This document shows, piece after piece, positions 7,517-15,540 of a DNA stretch of 31,869 nucleotides; position 1 is the first letter of the stretch; every line of letters begins with the position of its first letter. Both the position numbers and the translations under genes were made by a program. Source of the DNA: an uncultured Lachnospiraceae bacterium. GTDB taxonomy: Bacteria; Bacillota; Clostridia; Lachnospirales; Lachnospiraceae. The notes beneath the pieces were generated by a model, which saw only the letters and a list, made by a program, of their open reading frames with translations, did no database searches and was not told the origin of the DNA. The DNA lies in assembly GCA_910588875.1 (NCBI GenBank), contig CAJURT010000039.1, forward strand, positions 1-31,869. Reading direction: 5' to 3'.

Positions 7517-8052
7517 AGTTACTGTTCAATTCATGACTAATCACTCCGCTGATTAGTTATGAGCCAATACAGTTATGGGGCCAAAGCATATGCCCCGGTC
7601 TACACGACCTTCCGGCCGGTTCTGAACAAGCGCCACTGACGCTTAGAACCGCCGCAGACGATTTCAAATGGACATAAGCTGTTACGTTACAGGATACCTG
7701 TGAACCAATGTCAGTAAGTTAAGGAAACGGGGAGAGCAGCCATCGGAAAGGGTCTGCGGATTTTGACTTTGCAGAGATTTAGAAGTCCTTGAATTTCTGA
7801 GTTTTGCGTTGAAACGAAAATTCACACTGTCTGAGCGCAGCGAGTTTGTGAATTTTCGTTTCGCTTTTAGCAAAAATCGGAAATTTTAGGAATTCTTTGC
7901 CTCAGCACGCAGAAAAGCTGCCAGTGGCAGGTTTTCTGTGAATCTCGAAACCGGAAAAAGCAGCAGACCCTTTCCGATGGCTGCTCTCCCCGTTTCCCTG
8001 GCGTACCTTTCAGAAACGCTTAACTTACTGACATTGGGAGTGAACAGTAACT
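7517..8052. repeat. Composite repeat region bounded by a 12-bp inverted repeat
   Basis: AGTTACTGTTCA at 7517-7528 is repeated as its exact complement at 8041-8052. In between there is no gene apart from the last codons of the MATE exporter. Instead there is a run of hairpins: 7532-7561 (12-bp stem, one mismatch), 7577-7596 (GGGGC stem), 7618-7650 (GGTTCT/AGAACC plus AAGCG/CGCTT), 7811-7862 (perfect 16-bp stem) and 7910-7938. The blocks 7705-7723 and 7723-7757 recur inverted at 8019-8037 and 7963-7997. This fills the gap between the operon and the MATE exporter. The 7811-7862 and 7618-7650 stems could also stop transcription, although neither has a long T tract. Confidence 0.7.
7871..8051. repeat. 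Interspersed intergenic repeat, family A, copy 2
   Basis: Direct copy of the element at 18-155: CAAAAATCGGAAATTTTAGG starts both, and TGAACAGTAAC ends both. This copy has an extra hairpin of about 45 nt (7895-7940) containing CTGCC/GGCAG and CAGAAAA/TTTTCTG arms. Its right end overlaps the last codons and stop of the minus-strand MATE exporter. Confidence 0.75.
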
Positions 8053-9386
8053 CCAAGACATCCCAGAGACACCACAAACATCACTCCCTCTGCCACCGGA
8101 ACCGCCAGCCACACCCCTGGGATTCCCCACACCCGGGGCAGAACCAGGATACTGCCGGCCAGCAAGCCAAAGGTGCGCAAAAAGGAAAGCGCTGCCGACA
8201 CCCTTCCGTTGGACAATGCGGTAAACATGCCGGAGACGAAAATATTCCACCCGCAGAACAGAAACCCAAAGGAAAAAATCTCAAAGCCCCCCACCGCAAG
8301 CTGATAGACCTCGGATTCTTTTCCCGCAAACATCCCTGCAATAACCCCGCCGCCGGTAAAGGAAAAACCAAACACCGCCAGAGATGTCACGGCAATAAAT
8401 CTCATGCTGACGCGAAGCACCCTCCTCTGCCGGGCATGGTTTCCGCTCCCGTAATGAAAGCCGATCACCGGGGCAATCCCCATGGAATAGCCTAAAAACA
8501 GCGTATTCAGCAGAAACTGGGAATAAATGAGAATGGTAATGGCCGCAACCCCCTCCTCCCCCGCCAAGTCCATCATGGTAATATTAAACAGATAGGTGGT
8601 CAGGGCTGTTGCCAGCTGGCTCACCATTTCCGAGGAGCCGTTTGCACAGCTTTCCGCCACCACCTTAAGCCTGCCCGACAAAGCCCGTACCGGCGCGTTT
8701 TTCCTTCTCCTCAGACTCACAAAGAAAAGGGTCCCCTTTCTCCCCATAAAAAAAGCCATCCCTGCTGCTGCCGGAATCAGATACCCGATTCCCGTCCCCA
8801 GAGCCGCCCCCCGGATTCCCATGCCCAAAGGCACAAGGAAAATATAGTCAAAAACAATATTTGCCACACCCGCCAGAACCGACAGCCCCAGTCCCAGTCC
8901 CGGCCGGCCTGCTGTCACCAGAAGGTTGGCAAACAAGGTCTGCAAAATATTGGCCGGGATAAAGAAAGCCAGCACCGTCAGATACTCCCGGCAATAGGGA
9001 AAGAGCCGGTCACTGGCTCCCAGAAAAACGATGATTTCCTCCATCCAGAAAAGCCCTGCTGCCAGAAGCATCAGCCCCATGGCAAGAGCCACAATCACCA
9101 GCAGGGTAAAATCCTCCCTGGCCTCCTCATTGGCCCCTGCCCCCATTTTCCGGGAGACAATGGCATTTCCCCCCGCTGCCAGCATGGTTCCCAAACCAAC
9201 GGTGAGATTGATCACCGGGCAGACAATGTTGATGGCAGAAAGGGCGTCCGCATTCACCAGCCGCGCCACGAAAATCGTGTCCGTTATGGTGTAAAGCCCC
9301 ATAAATATCATCATCACAATGGTGGGAAAGGCAAATTTTAACAAGGCCGGGGCATCCCATTCCTGGTCTAAGATATTCTCCTTCAT
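8025..9386 (-). CDS. MATE family multidrug/cation exporter
   Basis: This is a 453-residue, twelve-helix type membrane protein of the MATE (NorM/MepA/DinF) superfamily, which exports drugs or toxins in exchange for Na+ or H+. It shows the typical N-terminal half (FAFPTIVMMIFMGLYTITDTIF, then the AGGNAIVSRKMGAG loop) and a second homologous half with YSMGIAPVIGFHYGSGN. AAGGCGG lies 6 nt before the ATG. The start overlaps the stop of the AraC-GNAT gene by 4 nt (ATGA), so translation is coupled and that regulator probably controls export. The final residues VTVHSQCQ and the TAA come from the end of repeat family A, so the native C-terminus was replaced or extended by the repeat. Confidence 0.9.
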   Translation of the reverse strand: MKENILDQEWDAPALLKFAFPTIVMMIFMGLYTITDTIFVARLVNADALSAINIVCPVINLTVGLGTMLAAGGNAIVSRKMGAGANEEAREDFTLLVIVALAMGLMLLAAGLFWMEEIIVFLGASDRLFPYCREYLTVLAFFIPANILQTLFANLLVTAGRPGLGLGLSVLAGVANIVFDYIFLVPLGMGIRGAALGTGIGYLIPAAAGMAFFMGRKGTLFFVSLRRRKNAPVRALSGRLKVVAESCANGSSEMVSQLATALTTYLFNITMMDLAGEEGVAAITILIYSQFLLNTLFLGYSMGIAPVIGFHYGSGNHARQRRVLRVSMRFIAVTSLAVFGFSFTGGGVIAGMFAGKESEVYQLAVGGFEIFSFGFLFCGWNIFVSGMFTALSNGRVSAALSFLRTFGLLAGSILVLPRVWGIPGVWLAVPVAEGVMFVVSLGCLGVTVHSQCQ

Positions 9387-10366
9387 ATGCCCACCGCCTT
9401 TTTGCGTATCACCTTTTGCCTTGAATCGGAGATAATCCTACCGGTTGAACCCGGAGCGCCCTTGCCCGCCAAACTCTGCGTATTTGTGCCCATTGGCCCC
9501 GTGACTGTCGTCCTCCTTGGCTCCAAGTTTCTCTGTAAAATCATTCTCTGAGTAGGATACCCAAACTCTGTCAATAACTCCGCCTCCTCAAAGCCCAGTT
9601 CCCGATATTCCCTTCGCTGCCCCGTGTCCGCCGGGTCTCCCTGACGGAAGGTGGTGATGCTGACCTCTCCCACATCACCGGCAAACTCCTTCTCCATCAT
9701 AAAATCAAGCAGCGCCCCGGCCACCCCCCGATGGCGGTACTGGGGATGCACCCCCAGAAAATCGATGCTCCCGGCTCCCGCCTGGCAGGAAAAGGCAGCC
9801 GCTCCTATCATCACTTCCCCATCCCGCATAAGAAGGACCCGCCCGTCCCTCACAGAAGACCGAATACTCTCCCGATGCTCCTCTTCATGAAACCCGGGAA
9901 AACCGTCAAGCACCTGCCGGACAAAGGCCATCCACTCCGGGATATCCTCCAAGGCCGCATAAGAAATCTCCCCCGGTCTGCCCAAGCAAACCCTGGGGCT
10001 TTTGTTCAGGTCAAAAGCCAGCTGCAACGGGTAAAAATCCCGGTTCCGTTTATATTCCCTGGGCGTTTGTTTATACATGGACTTAAAAATCCCCGCAAAT
10101 GCCTGCTGGCTCCCATACCCGGCGCTCAGGGCAATCTCCAGAACCGGCTTTTCCGAGAAAACCAGATGCCTTGCCGCCTCTGTCAGCTGCCGCCTTCGGA
10201 TATAATCGTGAATCGTGATACCTGTTGCCTGGGTAAACATACGGTGCAGGTGGAATTTGGAATAGTGAATATCCCTTGCCACCCTGTCCAAATCCAGCCT
10301 TTCCTGCAAATGGGCTTCGATGTAGGCAATCGTATTTGCTACGCTTTCAATGTCACAAGAATTCAT
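9383..10366 (-). CDS. AraC-type HTH regulator fused to a GNAT acetyltransferase domain
   Basis: Residues about 1-105 are an AraC/XylS DNA-binding pair of HTH motifs (LDLDRVARDIHYSKFHLHRMF, then ALSAGYGSQQAFAGIFKSMYKQTPREYKR). Residues about 130-265 are a GNAT-like domain with the acetyl-CoA loop signature FLGVHPQYRHRGVAGALL. The last 45 or so residues are low in conserved features and look like a run-on tail. I chose the ATG at 10366: AAAGGAG at 10376-10382 is 9 nt away, while the ATGs at 10372 and 10387 are badly spaced. The product probably senses or modifies a small molecule and regulates the overlapping MATE exporter, as in other AraC-GNAT/efflux pairs; the ligand is unknown. Confidence 0.85.
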   Translation of the reverse strand: MNSCDIESVANTIAYIEAHLQERLDLDRVARDIHYSKFHLHRMFTQATGITIHDYIRRRQLTEAARHLVFSEKPVLEIALSAGYGSQQAFAGIFKSMYKQTPREYKRNRDFYPLQLAFDLNKSPRVCLGRPGEISYAALEDIPEWMAFVRQVLDGFPGFHEEEHRESIRSSVRDGRVLLMRDGEVMIGAAAFSCQAGAGSIDFLGVHPQYRHRGVAGALLDFMMEKEFAGDVGEVSITTFRQGDPADTGQRREYRELGFEEAELLTEFGYPTQRMILQRNLEPRRTTVTGPMGTNTQSLAGKGAPGSTGRIISDSRQKVIRKKAVGI

Positions 10367-10387
10367 ACCCATCCTCTCCTTTACCAT

Positions 10388-10606
10388 TCAGACAAGTTCC
10401 TTTGCAAAATATGAATGTATCAGCAGAACCAGTATAGCAAATAATACGGAAAATGTTTTCATCATTCTTGCGGCATTTCTCGGTTTACCGACAGGATTTC
10501 TCTGTTTACCGACCGCATTTCCTTCTTTCCTCTTTGCCAATACAAACTGCATTTCGGCAAATCGTTTCTCCTTCCCCGGACAGGAAAGGGTGTACTCGTA
10601 CAGCAT
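10388..10606 (-). CDS. Possible small membrane protein, doubtful
   Basis: This is a 72-residue open frame that starts 12 nt after the stop of the pRiA4-like gene. GAGGAA is 8 nt before its ATG, and the frame ends just before the AraC-GNAT gene. The first half is basic and contains an internal near-repeat (GKQRNPVGKPRN). The last 25 residues contain one hydrophobic helix (FSVLFAILVLLIHSYF). I do not recognise it. The ribosome site, spacing and single membrane helix are compatible with a real small protein, but it could be a chance frame. If it is not coding, this gap of about 250 nt is the leader of the AraC-GNAT/MATE unit. Confidence 0.3.
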   Translation of the reverse strand: MLYEYTLSCPGKEKRFAEMQFVLAKRKEGNAVGKQRNPVGKPRNAARMMKTFSVLFAILVLLIHSYFAKELV

Positions 10607-10618
10607 TTCCTAAATTCC

Positions 10619-12496
10619 TCAAAAGAACAGATTTCCCACTCTCTGAATCTGCGCCGGCATATGTCCCCTGTATTTCAGACAGCGTGTATATTCCTGCGCT
10701 TTCTCAAGAACACGGATAAATTCCTTCTGTTTGCCTTTATTTTCCAGAACAAGTCCCCCTTGCCTTAAATCACTCTCAATGTCCCGGGAATCATATCCCT
10801 GAGTCGTCCATGCCCAGATTCGTGCCAGACAGTTTTTTATTCTATTCTCCCTCCATTCCGTTTCCTTCATCAGAAAATCCTTCAGTTCCCGGTAATGCCG
10901 CTCCTTTGATGGATATCCGTTCTGATAACAATCTTCGATTTCATCCGCCTCGGGGATGAAAAAATCCCACGGCTCCTGCATTTTTTCTATTTTCAAATAA
11001 TATTCATCCTTCAAAAAAAACTTCTTAATCACCTTATCCCCATGAATTTCACAGGGATTCTCCCTCTCCAAAACATCCTGGAAAACCGAATAAAACTCTG
11101 ACTGTTTAAGGCGATATCCCTGTTTCTTCCGATACATCCGCATAATAACCGAAGCCGGCGCACTTCCATAAATCATGGCATGCATATGAAGGCAAGCCCG
11201 CATCCATACTGCCCTCTTTCTCCTGGTCTGAAATTCCGGTGTATTGATCCTTTTATATCCCTCTGCCACTGCCAGCGGTATCTCCACAGAATCATCCTCA
11301 TACATTGCCAGATAATTATCCTCATAAAACTGCTCCAGCAATCCCACATGCTCTGCCAAAGGCTGATGGCGTGTCCCGATTGCAACAGCCGCCTCCCATG
11401 CCAAAATCTTCTCTTCATCCTGCCCGATAAAATAATCCTCCATCACCTCTGCCGTCAACAAATGATTCGCTATCTTCTCCGCCAACCGGAATTTGCTCAG
11501 GGAGGAAATCCCTGACAACCCGAATTCCTTTCCCAGTTGTAAGAGTTGCTCCTTATTTTCCCATAGCAGACGCTCTGTCAGAGAAATGCGGCCTTTATCG
11601 GTTTCCTTTAAAGCCTGCTGTTGCTCTTCTTCTGCCCTTTCCCCCTCTTTTGTCCTTTGCCCTTCTTCTGTCCTTTCCCCCTCTTCTGCTCTTTGTCCTT
11701 CCTTTCCCCCTTGCCCCTTTACTTCCTGCGCTTCTCTTCCAAACGCCTGGGGATCCTCTTCTCCTGCCCCCATCCTCTCCTGTCCTGTTCTTCTCGATTT
11801 TTCCAGGAGCCTCTGTTCCTCCGGGGATAAGAATTCCTCCGCAACTCCCCCCTGCAACGCTTTCTGCAATATCCCCGCCATAAGTTCCATATAATGATTG
11901 CTTGAATATCTGATCTTTTCCGGATCATTTTCTGCCTTCTGCCATCCAACAAGGCCAGGCTTTCCGTTTTGGTGATCCTTTTGTATCTGCTCTCTGGTCT
12001 TGTACTCCGGCCCTTCATATCGAACCGCATATTTTTTCTTCATTTCACAATTAATCTTCAGAAGATTTTCCTTCAAATCCGTCTCAGAAACATCCTCCAC
12101 TGTCACAGCCATTTTCGCATTTACGATAAAAGGATAAGCATCCTCATTCCCATCCTTTCCCAGCCGTTTTTCAATCGTAACCCGCAGCTTAAGCTGATCC
12201 CCATAATAAAAACTGAACCAGTCTTCTGTGTCCAGCAATTCATCAATATAGAACTCCGAGGCCTCCGCCACACTATAAGAAAAATCCGGTCTCATCGGTT
12301 TATCTTCCCTGCTCTCCCCAAAACGGATTTTCTTTTGATAAAATTCAAACTCAAAATCTGCCTCTTCCTGCCTGTCCATCACATCCGTCAAAATCAAGCT
12401 TAACTGGGAATAAGTGATTCCCCCGGGAACAATGCACCTGCGCCAAACAAGCGGCTTCTGGTTCTTGATTGCTGCCTTTAATTGATATGCATTCAT
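10619..12496 (-). CDS. pRiA4b ORF-3-like domain protein with internal charged repeat
   Basis: This is a 625-residue cytoplasmic protein. Residues 1 to about 175 match the plasmid pRiA4b ORF-3-like fold (YQLKAAI, PLVWRR, the ITYSQLSLIL helix, FEFEF), whose role is unknown. A low-complexity spacer near residues 255-300 repeats EEGQRT/EEGERT units. The C-terminal 300 residues are helical and charged, with no motif I recognise. The ATG at 12496 is preceded by AGAGGAG; an upstream in-frame extension of 41 residues to 12619 reads through the MutT 3' end and is unlikely. It follows the MutT gene by 68 nt on the same strand. Function unknown. Confidence 0.8.
   Translation of the reverse strand: MNAYQLKAAIKNQKPLVWRRCIVPGGITYSQLSLILTDVMDRQEEADFEFEFYQKKIRFGESREDKPMRPDFSYSVAEASEFYIDELLDTEDWFSFYYGDQLKLRVTIEKRLGKDGNEDAYPFIVNAKMAVTVEDVSETDLKENLLKINCEMKKKYAVRYEGPEYKTREQIQKDHQNGKPGLVGWQKAENDPEKIRYSSNHYMELMAGILQKALQGGVAEEFLSPEEQRLLEKSRRTGQERMGAGEEDPQAFGREAQEVKGQGGKEGQRAEEGERTEEGQRTKEGERAEEEQQQALKETDKGRISLTERLLWENKEQLLQLGKEFGLSGISSLSKFRLAEKIANHLLTAEVMEDYFIGQDEEKILAWEAAVAIGTRHQPLAEHVGLLEQFYEDNYLAMYEDDSVEIPLAVAEGYKRINTPEFQTRRKRAVWMRACLHMHAMIYGSAPASVIMRMYRKKQGYRLKQSEFYSVFQDVLERENPCEIHGDKVIKKFFLKDEYYLKIEKMQEPWDFFIPEADEIEDCYQNGYPSKERHYRELKDFLMKETEWRENRIKNCLARIWAWTTQGYDSRDIESDLRQGGLVLENKGKQKEFIRVLEKAQEYTRCLKYRGHMPAQIQRVGNLFF
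11634..11703 (-). repeat. Tandem degenerate repeat inside the pRiA4-like gene
   Basis: On the plus strand, pyrimidine-rich units such as CCTTCTTCTGTCCTTTCCCC recur every 18 nt or so. On the coding strand they translate to alternating EEGQRT, EEGERT and KEGERA. The unit length is a multiple of three, so copy-number change would keep the frame. This is a candidate hypervariable linker, not a CRISPR array: the units are contiguous, with no spacers. Confidence 0.65.
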
Positions 12497-12564
12497 AGAT
12501 GGCTCTCCTCTTTCCTTATTCCTTATTTCTTCCTCCGGTCTCGATCTCACCAGAGCCCGGCTGC

Positions 12565-12963
12565 TCAGACCATGAATTCCTTTACCCGATGCAGCACCAC
12601 CTGATCTGCCGGCAGCCAATCCACCTCATCGATGGTTTCCCTGGTCAGCCATCTGGCCGCTTCATGCTCCCTCAGTACCGGCCTTCCCGCCTTCCTCTCG
12701 CATATCTCACACAAAAAGCAATACATTTGCAGGTGAAAATCCGGATAATCATACTCCACAACCGTGAGAAGCTTCTGGACGATAATCTCTATGGCCAATT
12801 CCTCGCGGATTTCCCGAACCACCGCCTGCTCCGGAGATTCCCCTGGCTCGATCTTCCCGCCGGGAAACTCCCACTTGCCCTTCTGCGCCCCATATCCCCG
12901 CTGGGTTGCGAAGACGGAATGTTCACGCTTGATGATGGCGGCGGATACTTTGATTGTTTTCAT
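12565..12963 (-). CDS. MutT-type Nudix hydrolase (8-oxo-dGTP diphosphatase family)
   Basis: The protein has a clear Nudix box: G-KIEPG-E-SPEQAVV-REIREEL, with alanine where the consensus has the last glycine. This places it with MutT-like pyrophosphohydrolases that clear oxidised dGTP or related nucleotides. FPGGKIEPGE and the C-terminal W-LPAD segment are typical. Family alignment favours the ATG at 12963 (MKTIKVSAAIIK). The ATG at 12975 gives four more residues and is possible, while the frame opens as far as 13008. AAAGGA is 12 nt upstream of the chosen start, which is rather far. At about 132 residues it is of normal size. It lies between the lipoprotein and pRiA4-like genes on the same strand, with no obvious functional link. 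Confidence 0.9.
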   Translation of the reverse strand: MKTIKVSAAIIKREHSVFATQRGYGAQKGKWEFPGGKIEPGESPEQAVVREIREELAIEIIVQKLLTVVEYDYPDFHLQMYCFLCEICERKAGRPVLREHEAARWLTRETIDEVDWLPADQVVLHRVKEFMV

Positions 12964-13017
12964 GCTATTATCCATTCCTTTCCCCTGGCCTTGCTCTGCT
13001 GCTGACATCCTGCTGCC

Positions 13018-13058
13018 AAAAGCTCTGTTGGCATCCTTCTGCCGTCAGAGCCTTTTTT
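13018..13058. terminator. Probable bidirectional intrinsic terminator
   Basis: A stem AAAAGCTCTG / CAGAGCCTTTT encloses an inner GGCA/TGCC pair. A run of six T follows on the plus strand and four T on the minus strand. It lies just downstream of the lipoprotein stop codon and before the MutT start, so it probably separates these two minus-strand units at least partly. Confidence 0.5.
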
Positions 13059-13072
13059 ACCCCCCGCTGCCA

Positions 13073-14959
13073 TCACCCCACCCCCGGCACATCCGGCCTG
13101 TCCCTTTTGGGCGTAAATACAGAGCAGGGTTTCCACACCTCTTCCGGAATTTGCAGGCTTTCTATCCATTCCTCAACCTGCCCCCACTCCTCTTCTGACA
13201 GGTTGATCAAATCGCCGCAGCGCGTCCCGTCATGGTAATAATCCAGGAACTGATAATAATAATTCTTTTTCGCTTCACCAGCCCCTGTCTCATTGCTATC
13301 CGGGGATTCCCCGGATTCATCCATGCTGTCTGAGGTTTCCCGGATTTCTCCCGTACTGTAACTGCCCTCCTTAATCTCACGGCACTGGGAATCCAGCCTC
13401 TTGATCCACCAGACTTTCGTATCCTGATACCAGTATACGCTGAGCATCCTCCCATTCGCCAGGGGAAGCGCATACCCATGGGAATCCGCCGAATGGTACG
13501 TCCCCCACATTTTAATCTTCCCCTTATCATAATAAAAGGAGGCTGTATTATTCACCCCTTCCCGGTAAAGGCGAACCACCAGTTCCTTCACCCCATCCTG
13601 GTTAAAATCCATCAGAAAATAACTCCATCCGCATCTCCCGTCCCCCTCTTCCAGGCTATCCTCATAGTTACTTTGCAGGCTACCCCAGCGCTCATCCTCC
13701 ACAAGAGAAAAATCCCCCTCCAGCATCGCCTTGTAAGCCTCCCACTCTTCCCCTTTCTCCTCATTGACAGGAAGGTGTTCTCTGTCTTCCATCCAGTACC
13801 AGAGAAGCAATTCCTCCCCCGGCTGATATCCCGGATGTTCCCCATCCCCAAATAGCTGGGTAAAAGTCATGGGATGAGGTGCATTTTTCGCTGCCTGAAA
13901 ATAACCCTCCAATATTTCCAAAGCAATCTCCTCTTCCACCTCCATCTCCGGACATCCGTCCAGGGATATCCGGTAAGTACTCTCCCACCCGTCCCACAAA
14001 CGGGTAAGAACATCCCGCAGGCAAAATTCCCGGCCTGAGTCTTCATAGCAATAAATCAGTTCCGTTGTGCCGCCCTCCGTATATTCGGTAAATTCGGCAA
14101 CCATCTGCCCTTTTCCCAGCAGATTCCAGCCCTCTCCCTTTTGGTGATACAACTCCACTTTATCCTCCCTGGGATGATATTTCAATACACAAGTCCCTCT
14201 GGTATTTACTGTCAGTTCCGGAAGTCCGTCACCATCAAAGTCCTGATAAAAATAATCCGATTGCCGGACCGCATCCTGGAATTCACCCTCCTCCATTTCC
14301 TCTGCCCCAAAGACCAAATCCTTGTAAAAAGAAGTCCCTCCCTGATTTGGAAAATGAATAGGGATCTGATTTGTGACAGCTTTTAGAAATGCTTCCTTGT
14401 ATCGCTGATCTGTCTGTTTATCGTAACGAGCCATGTCTACCGGGGATTCCTGGATTGTAAAATCCATGGTTCTTGCCTGTCGGATGGTTTCTGCTGTAGT
14501 TTTTTCTGTAGTTCTTTCTGCGGTTCTTTCTGTAGTTCTTTCTATGGTTCTTTCTGTAGCTTTTGCTGTAGTCTCCTTTCCGGACTCTCCTGCGGTCTCC
14601 TCTCCAAGATCTCCTGCCTTCTCCCTTCCAAGATCCTCTGCGTTCTTTTCTGTAGTCTCTTCCTGTGTTTTTTGGGGATTCCCTGTTTGTGATTCGGCAG
14701 AGGCATGGGAAGATGGTTGGGGGTGCGCAGGGGTGACAGCTGCCGGAGCGGCGCTTTTCTGCGTATTGTATCCACAGCCAATGAGAAGCAGGCCGGTTAG
14801 GAGGATTGCGGGGATGGGATGAGGGAGGCAGTGAAATACCTGGGAATGGGAGGCCTTTGGCTGGTTCCTTTTTGACAGGCTTCTTGACGGATTCCTTTTT
14901 AACGGATTCCTTTTTAACGAATTCCTATTTGATTGGCTTTCTTTTCTGGATTTGTTCAT
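13073..14959 (-). CDS. Large secreted lipoprotein with two DxDxDG-type loops
   Basis: This 628-residue protein has a long basic N-terminus (residues 1-45, many Lys/Arg/Asn/Ser), then a hydrophobic stretch ending in the lipobox LLIGCG (cysteine near residue 62). That implies export and lipid anchoring. Residues about 65-165 are a Glu/Thr/Lys-rich linker with repeats of TTER/TAER. The rest holds two calcium-loop-like motifs: DFDGDGLPEL near 240 and DFNQDGVKEL near 450, of the FG-GAP/EF-hand-like kind. CGAGGA is 7 nt before the ATG, and no later methionine precedes the signal, so the unusually long n-region seems real. Function unknown: probably a surface protein with repeated beta or calcium-binding modules. 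Confidence 0.8.
   Translation of the reverse strand: MNKSRKESQSNRNSLKRNPLKRNPSRSLSKRNQPKASHSQVFHCLPHPIPAILLTGLLLIGCGYNTQKSAAPAAVTPAHPQPSSHASAESQTGNPQKTQEETTEKNAEDLGREKAGDLGEETAGESGKETTAKATERTIERTTERTAERTTEKTTAETIRQARTMDFTIQESPVDMARYDKQTDQRYKEAFLKAVTNQIPIHFPNQGGTSFYKDLVFGAEEMEEGEFQDAVRQSDYFYQDFDGDGLPELTVNTRGTCVLKYHPREDKVELYHQKGEGWNLLGKGQMVAEFTEYTEGGTTELIYCYEDSGREFCLRDVLTRLWDGWESTYRISLDGCPEMEVEEEIALEILEGYFQAAKNAPHPMTFTQLFGDGEHPGYQPGEELLLWYWMEDREHLPVNEEKGEEWEAYKAMLEGDFSLVEDERWGSLQSNYEDSLEEGDGRCGWSYFLMDFNQDGVKELVVRLYREGVNNTASFYYDKGKIKMWGTYHSADSHGYALPLANGRMLSVYWYQDTKVWWIKRLDSQCREIKEGSYSTGEIRETSDSMDESGESPDSNETGAGEAKKNYYYQFLDYYHDGTRCGDLINLSEEEWGQVEEWIESLQIPEEVWKPCSVFTPKRDRPDVPGVG
14487..14575 (-). 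repeat. In-frame tandem repeat in the lipoprotein linker
   Basis: Units close to GTTCTTTCTGTA (plus strand) recur about six times, encoding TTER/IER/AER/TEK steps on the minus strand. The 12- to 15-nt units keep the frame, so expansion or contraction would change only the linker between membrane anchor and folded domain. Confidence 0.6.
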
Positions 14960-15062
14960 GTGGAATTCCTCGTACTTTTTATTGAACGTTTAAAAGGCTT
15001 GTGGCGATTTCCTACTCAGAGTTTATTGGATTGTATGGGCCGCACCAAAACTCTCAAAAAAT

Positions 15063-15470
15063 TCAGCAGATATATGAATAAACCAACTCCCAATTATCAT
15101 TCCATAAACAATCTATGTAATGTCCAAACAGAAACTGAGAATTTGATAGACAACATCCTATGGTTTCCGTATCCGCATCTAAAACAAAGCTATCAACCAT
15201 CAATTCCTGGCACATTTGACCAGGTGACCGGATCCGATTCTGTTTTACACCATAAAATTCATAAAAAACAGGATGAAATGCTTGCCGCACGAATCGCTCA
15301 ATATTGTCTGACATATATTTCAGCTTTCTAAAATAAGTCTCAATTTCCTCATTGCTTGCATTTTCATCGCCCTTTTTCCATATGTAATAACTGCATGGTT
15401 CACAAAAGGGGGAGCGAAATCTTGGATTGTCCCCTATAATTTCTTTTACCTTATAAGCATCCATATCCAC
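15063..15470 (-). CDS. Hypothetical protein of about 135 residues
   Basis: I do not recognise the family. The protein is soluble, with two cysteine-containing segments near the N-terminus (FCEPCSYYIW) and a CC pair near residue 105, and aromatic-rich helices. The best start is a GTG at 15470 with GAGG about 10 nt upstream; an ATG at 15464 is the alternative. The same frame stays open for about 15 more codons upstream without a standard start, so an N-terminal truncation is possible. A strong promoter at 15678-15706 and a hairpin followed by T6 lie upstream, suggesting a regulated leader. It is followed after about 100 nt by the lipoprotein gene. Confidence 0.55.
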   Translation of the reverse strand: MDMDAYKVKEIIGDNPRFRSPFCEPCSYYIWKKGDENASNEEIETYFRKLKYMSDNIERFVRQAFHPVFYEFYGVKQNRIRSPGQMCQELMVDSFVLDADTETIGCCLSNSQFLFGHYIDCLWNDNWELVYSYIC

Positions 15471-15540
15471 TGTCTTGTACCTCGGTATCTGGGATTTCTG
15501 TTTTATCAGGAGCCATTATTGGGACAACCCCCTGTTTATT

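Noticed and set aside
11493..11894. Plus-strand Ser/Pro/Cys-rich frame that looks like a membrane protein
   Set aside because: It is the complement of the charged repeat in the pRiA4-like gene; its hydrophobic repeats mirror EEGQRT coding.
11634..14575. Possible CRISPR-like arrays at the two repeat tracts
   Set aside because: The units are contiguous, imperfect and in frame with genes, with no spacers and no cas genes.
14433..14822. Plus-strand Val/Ser-rich frame with apparent transmembrane repeats
   Set aside because: Complement of the lipoprotein Thr/Glu repeat, with no ribosome site.
15016..15058. Inverted repeat AGAGTTT-TTGG/CCAA-ACTCT between the hypothetical and lipoprotein genes
   Set aside because: The stem is interrupted and lacks a T tract on either strand, so I did not call a terminator or operator.
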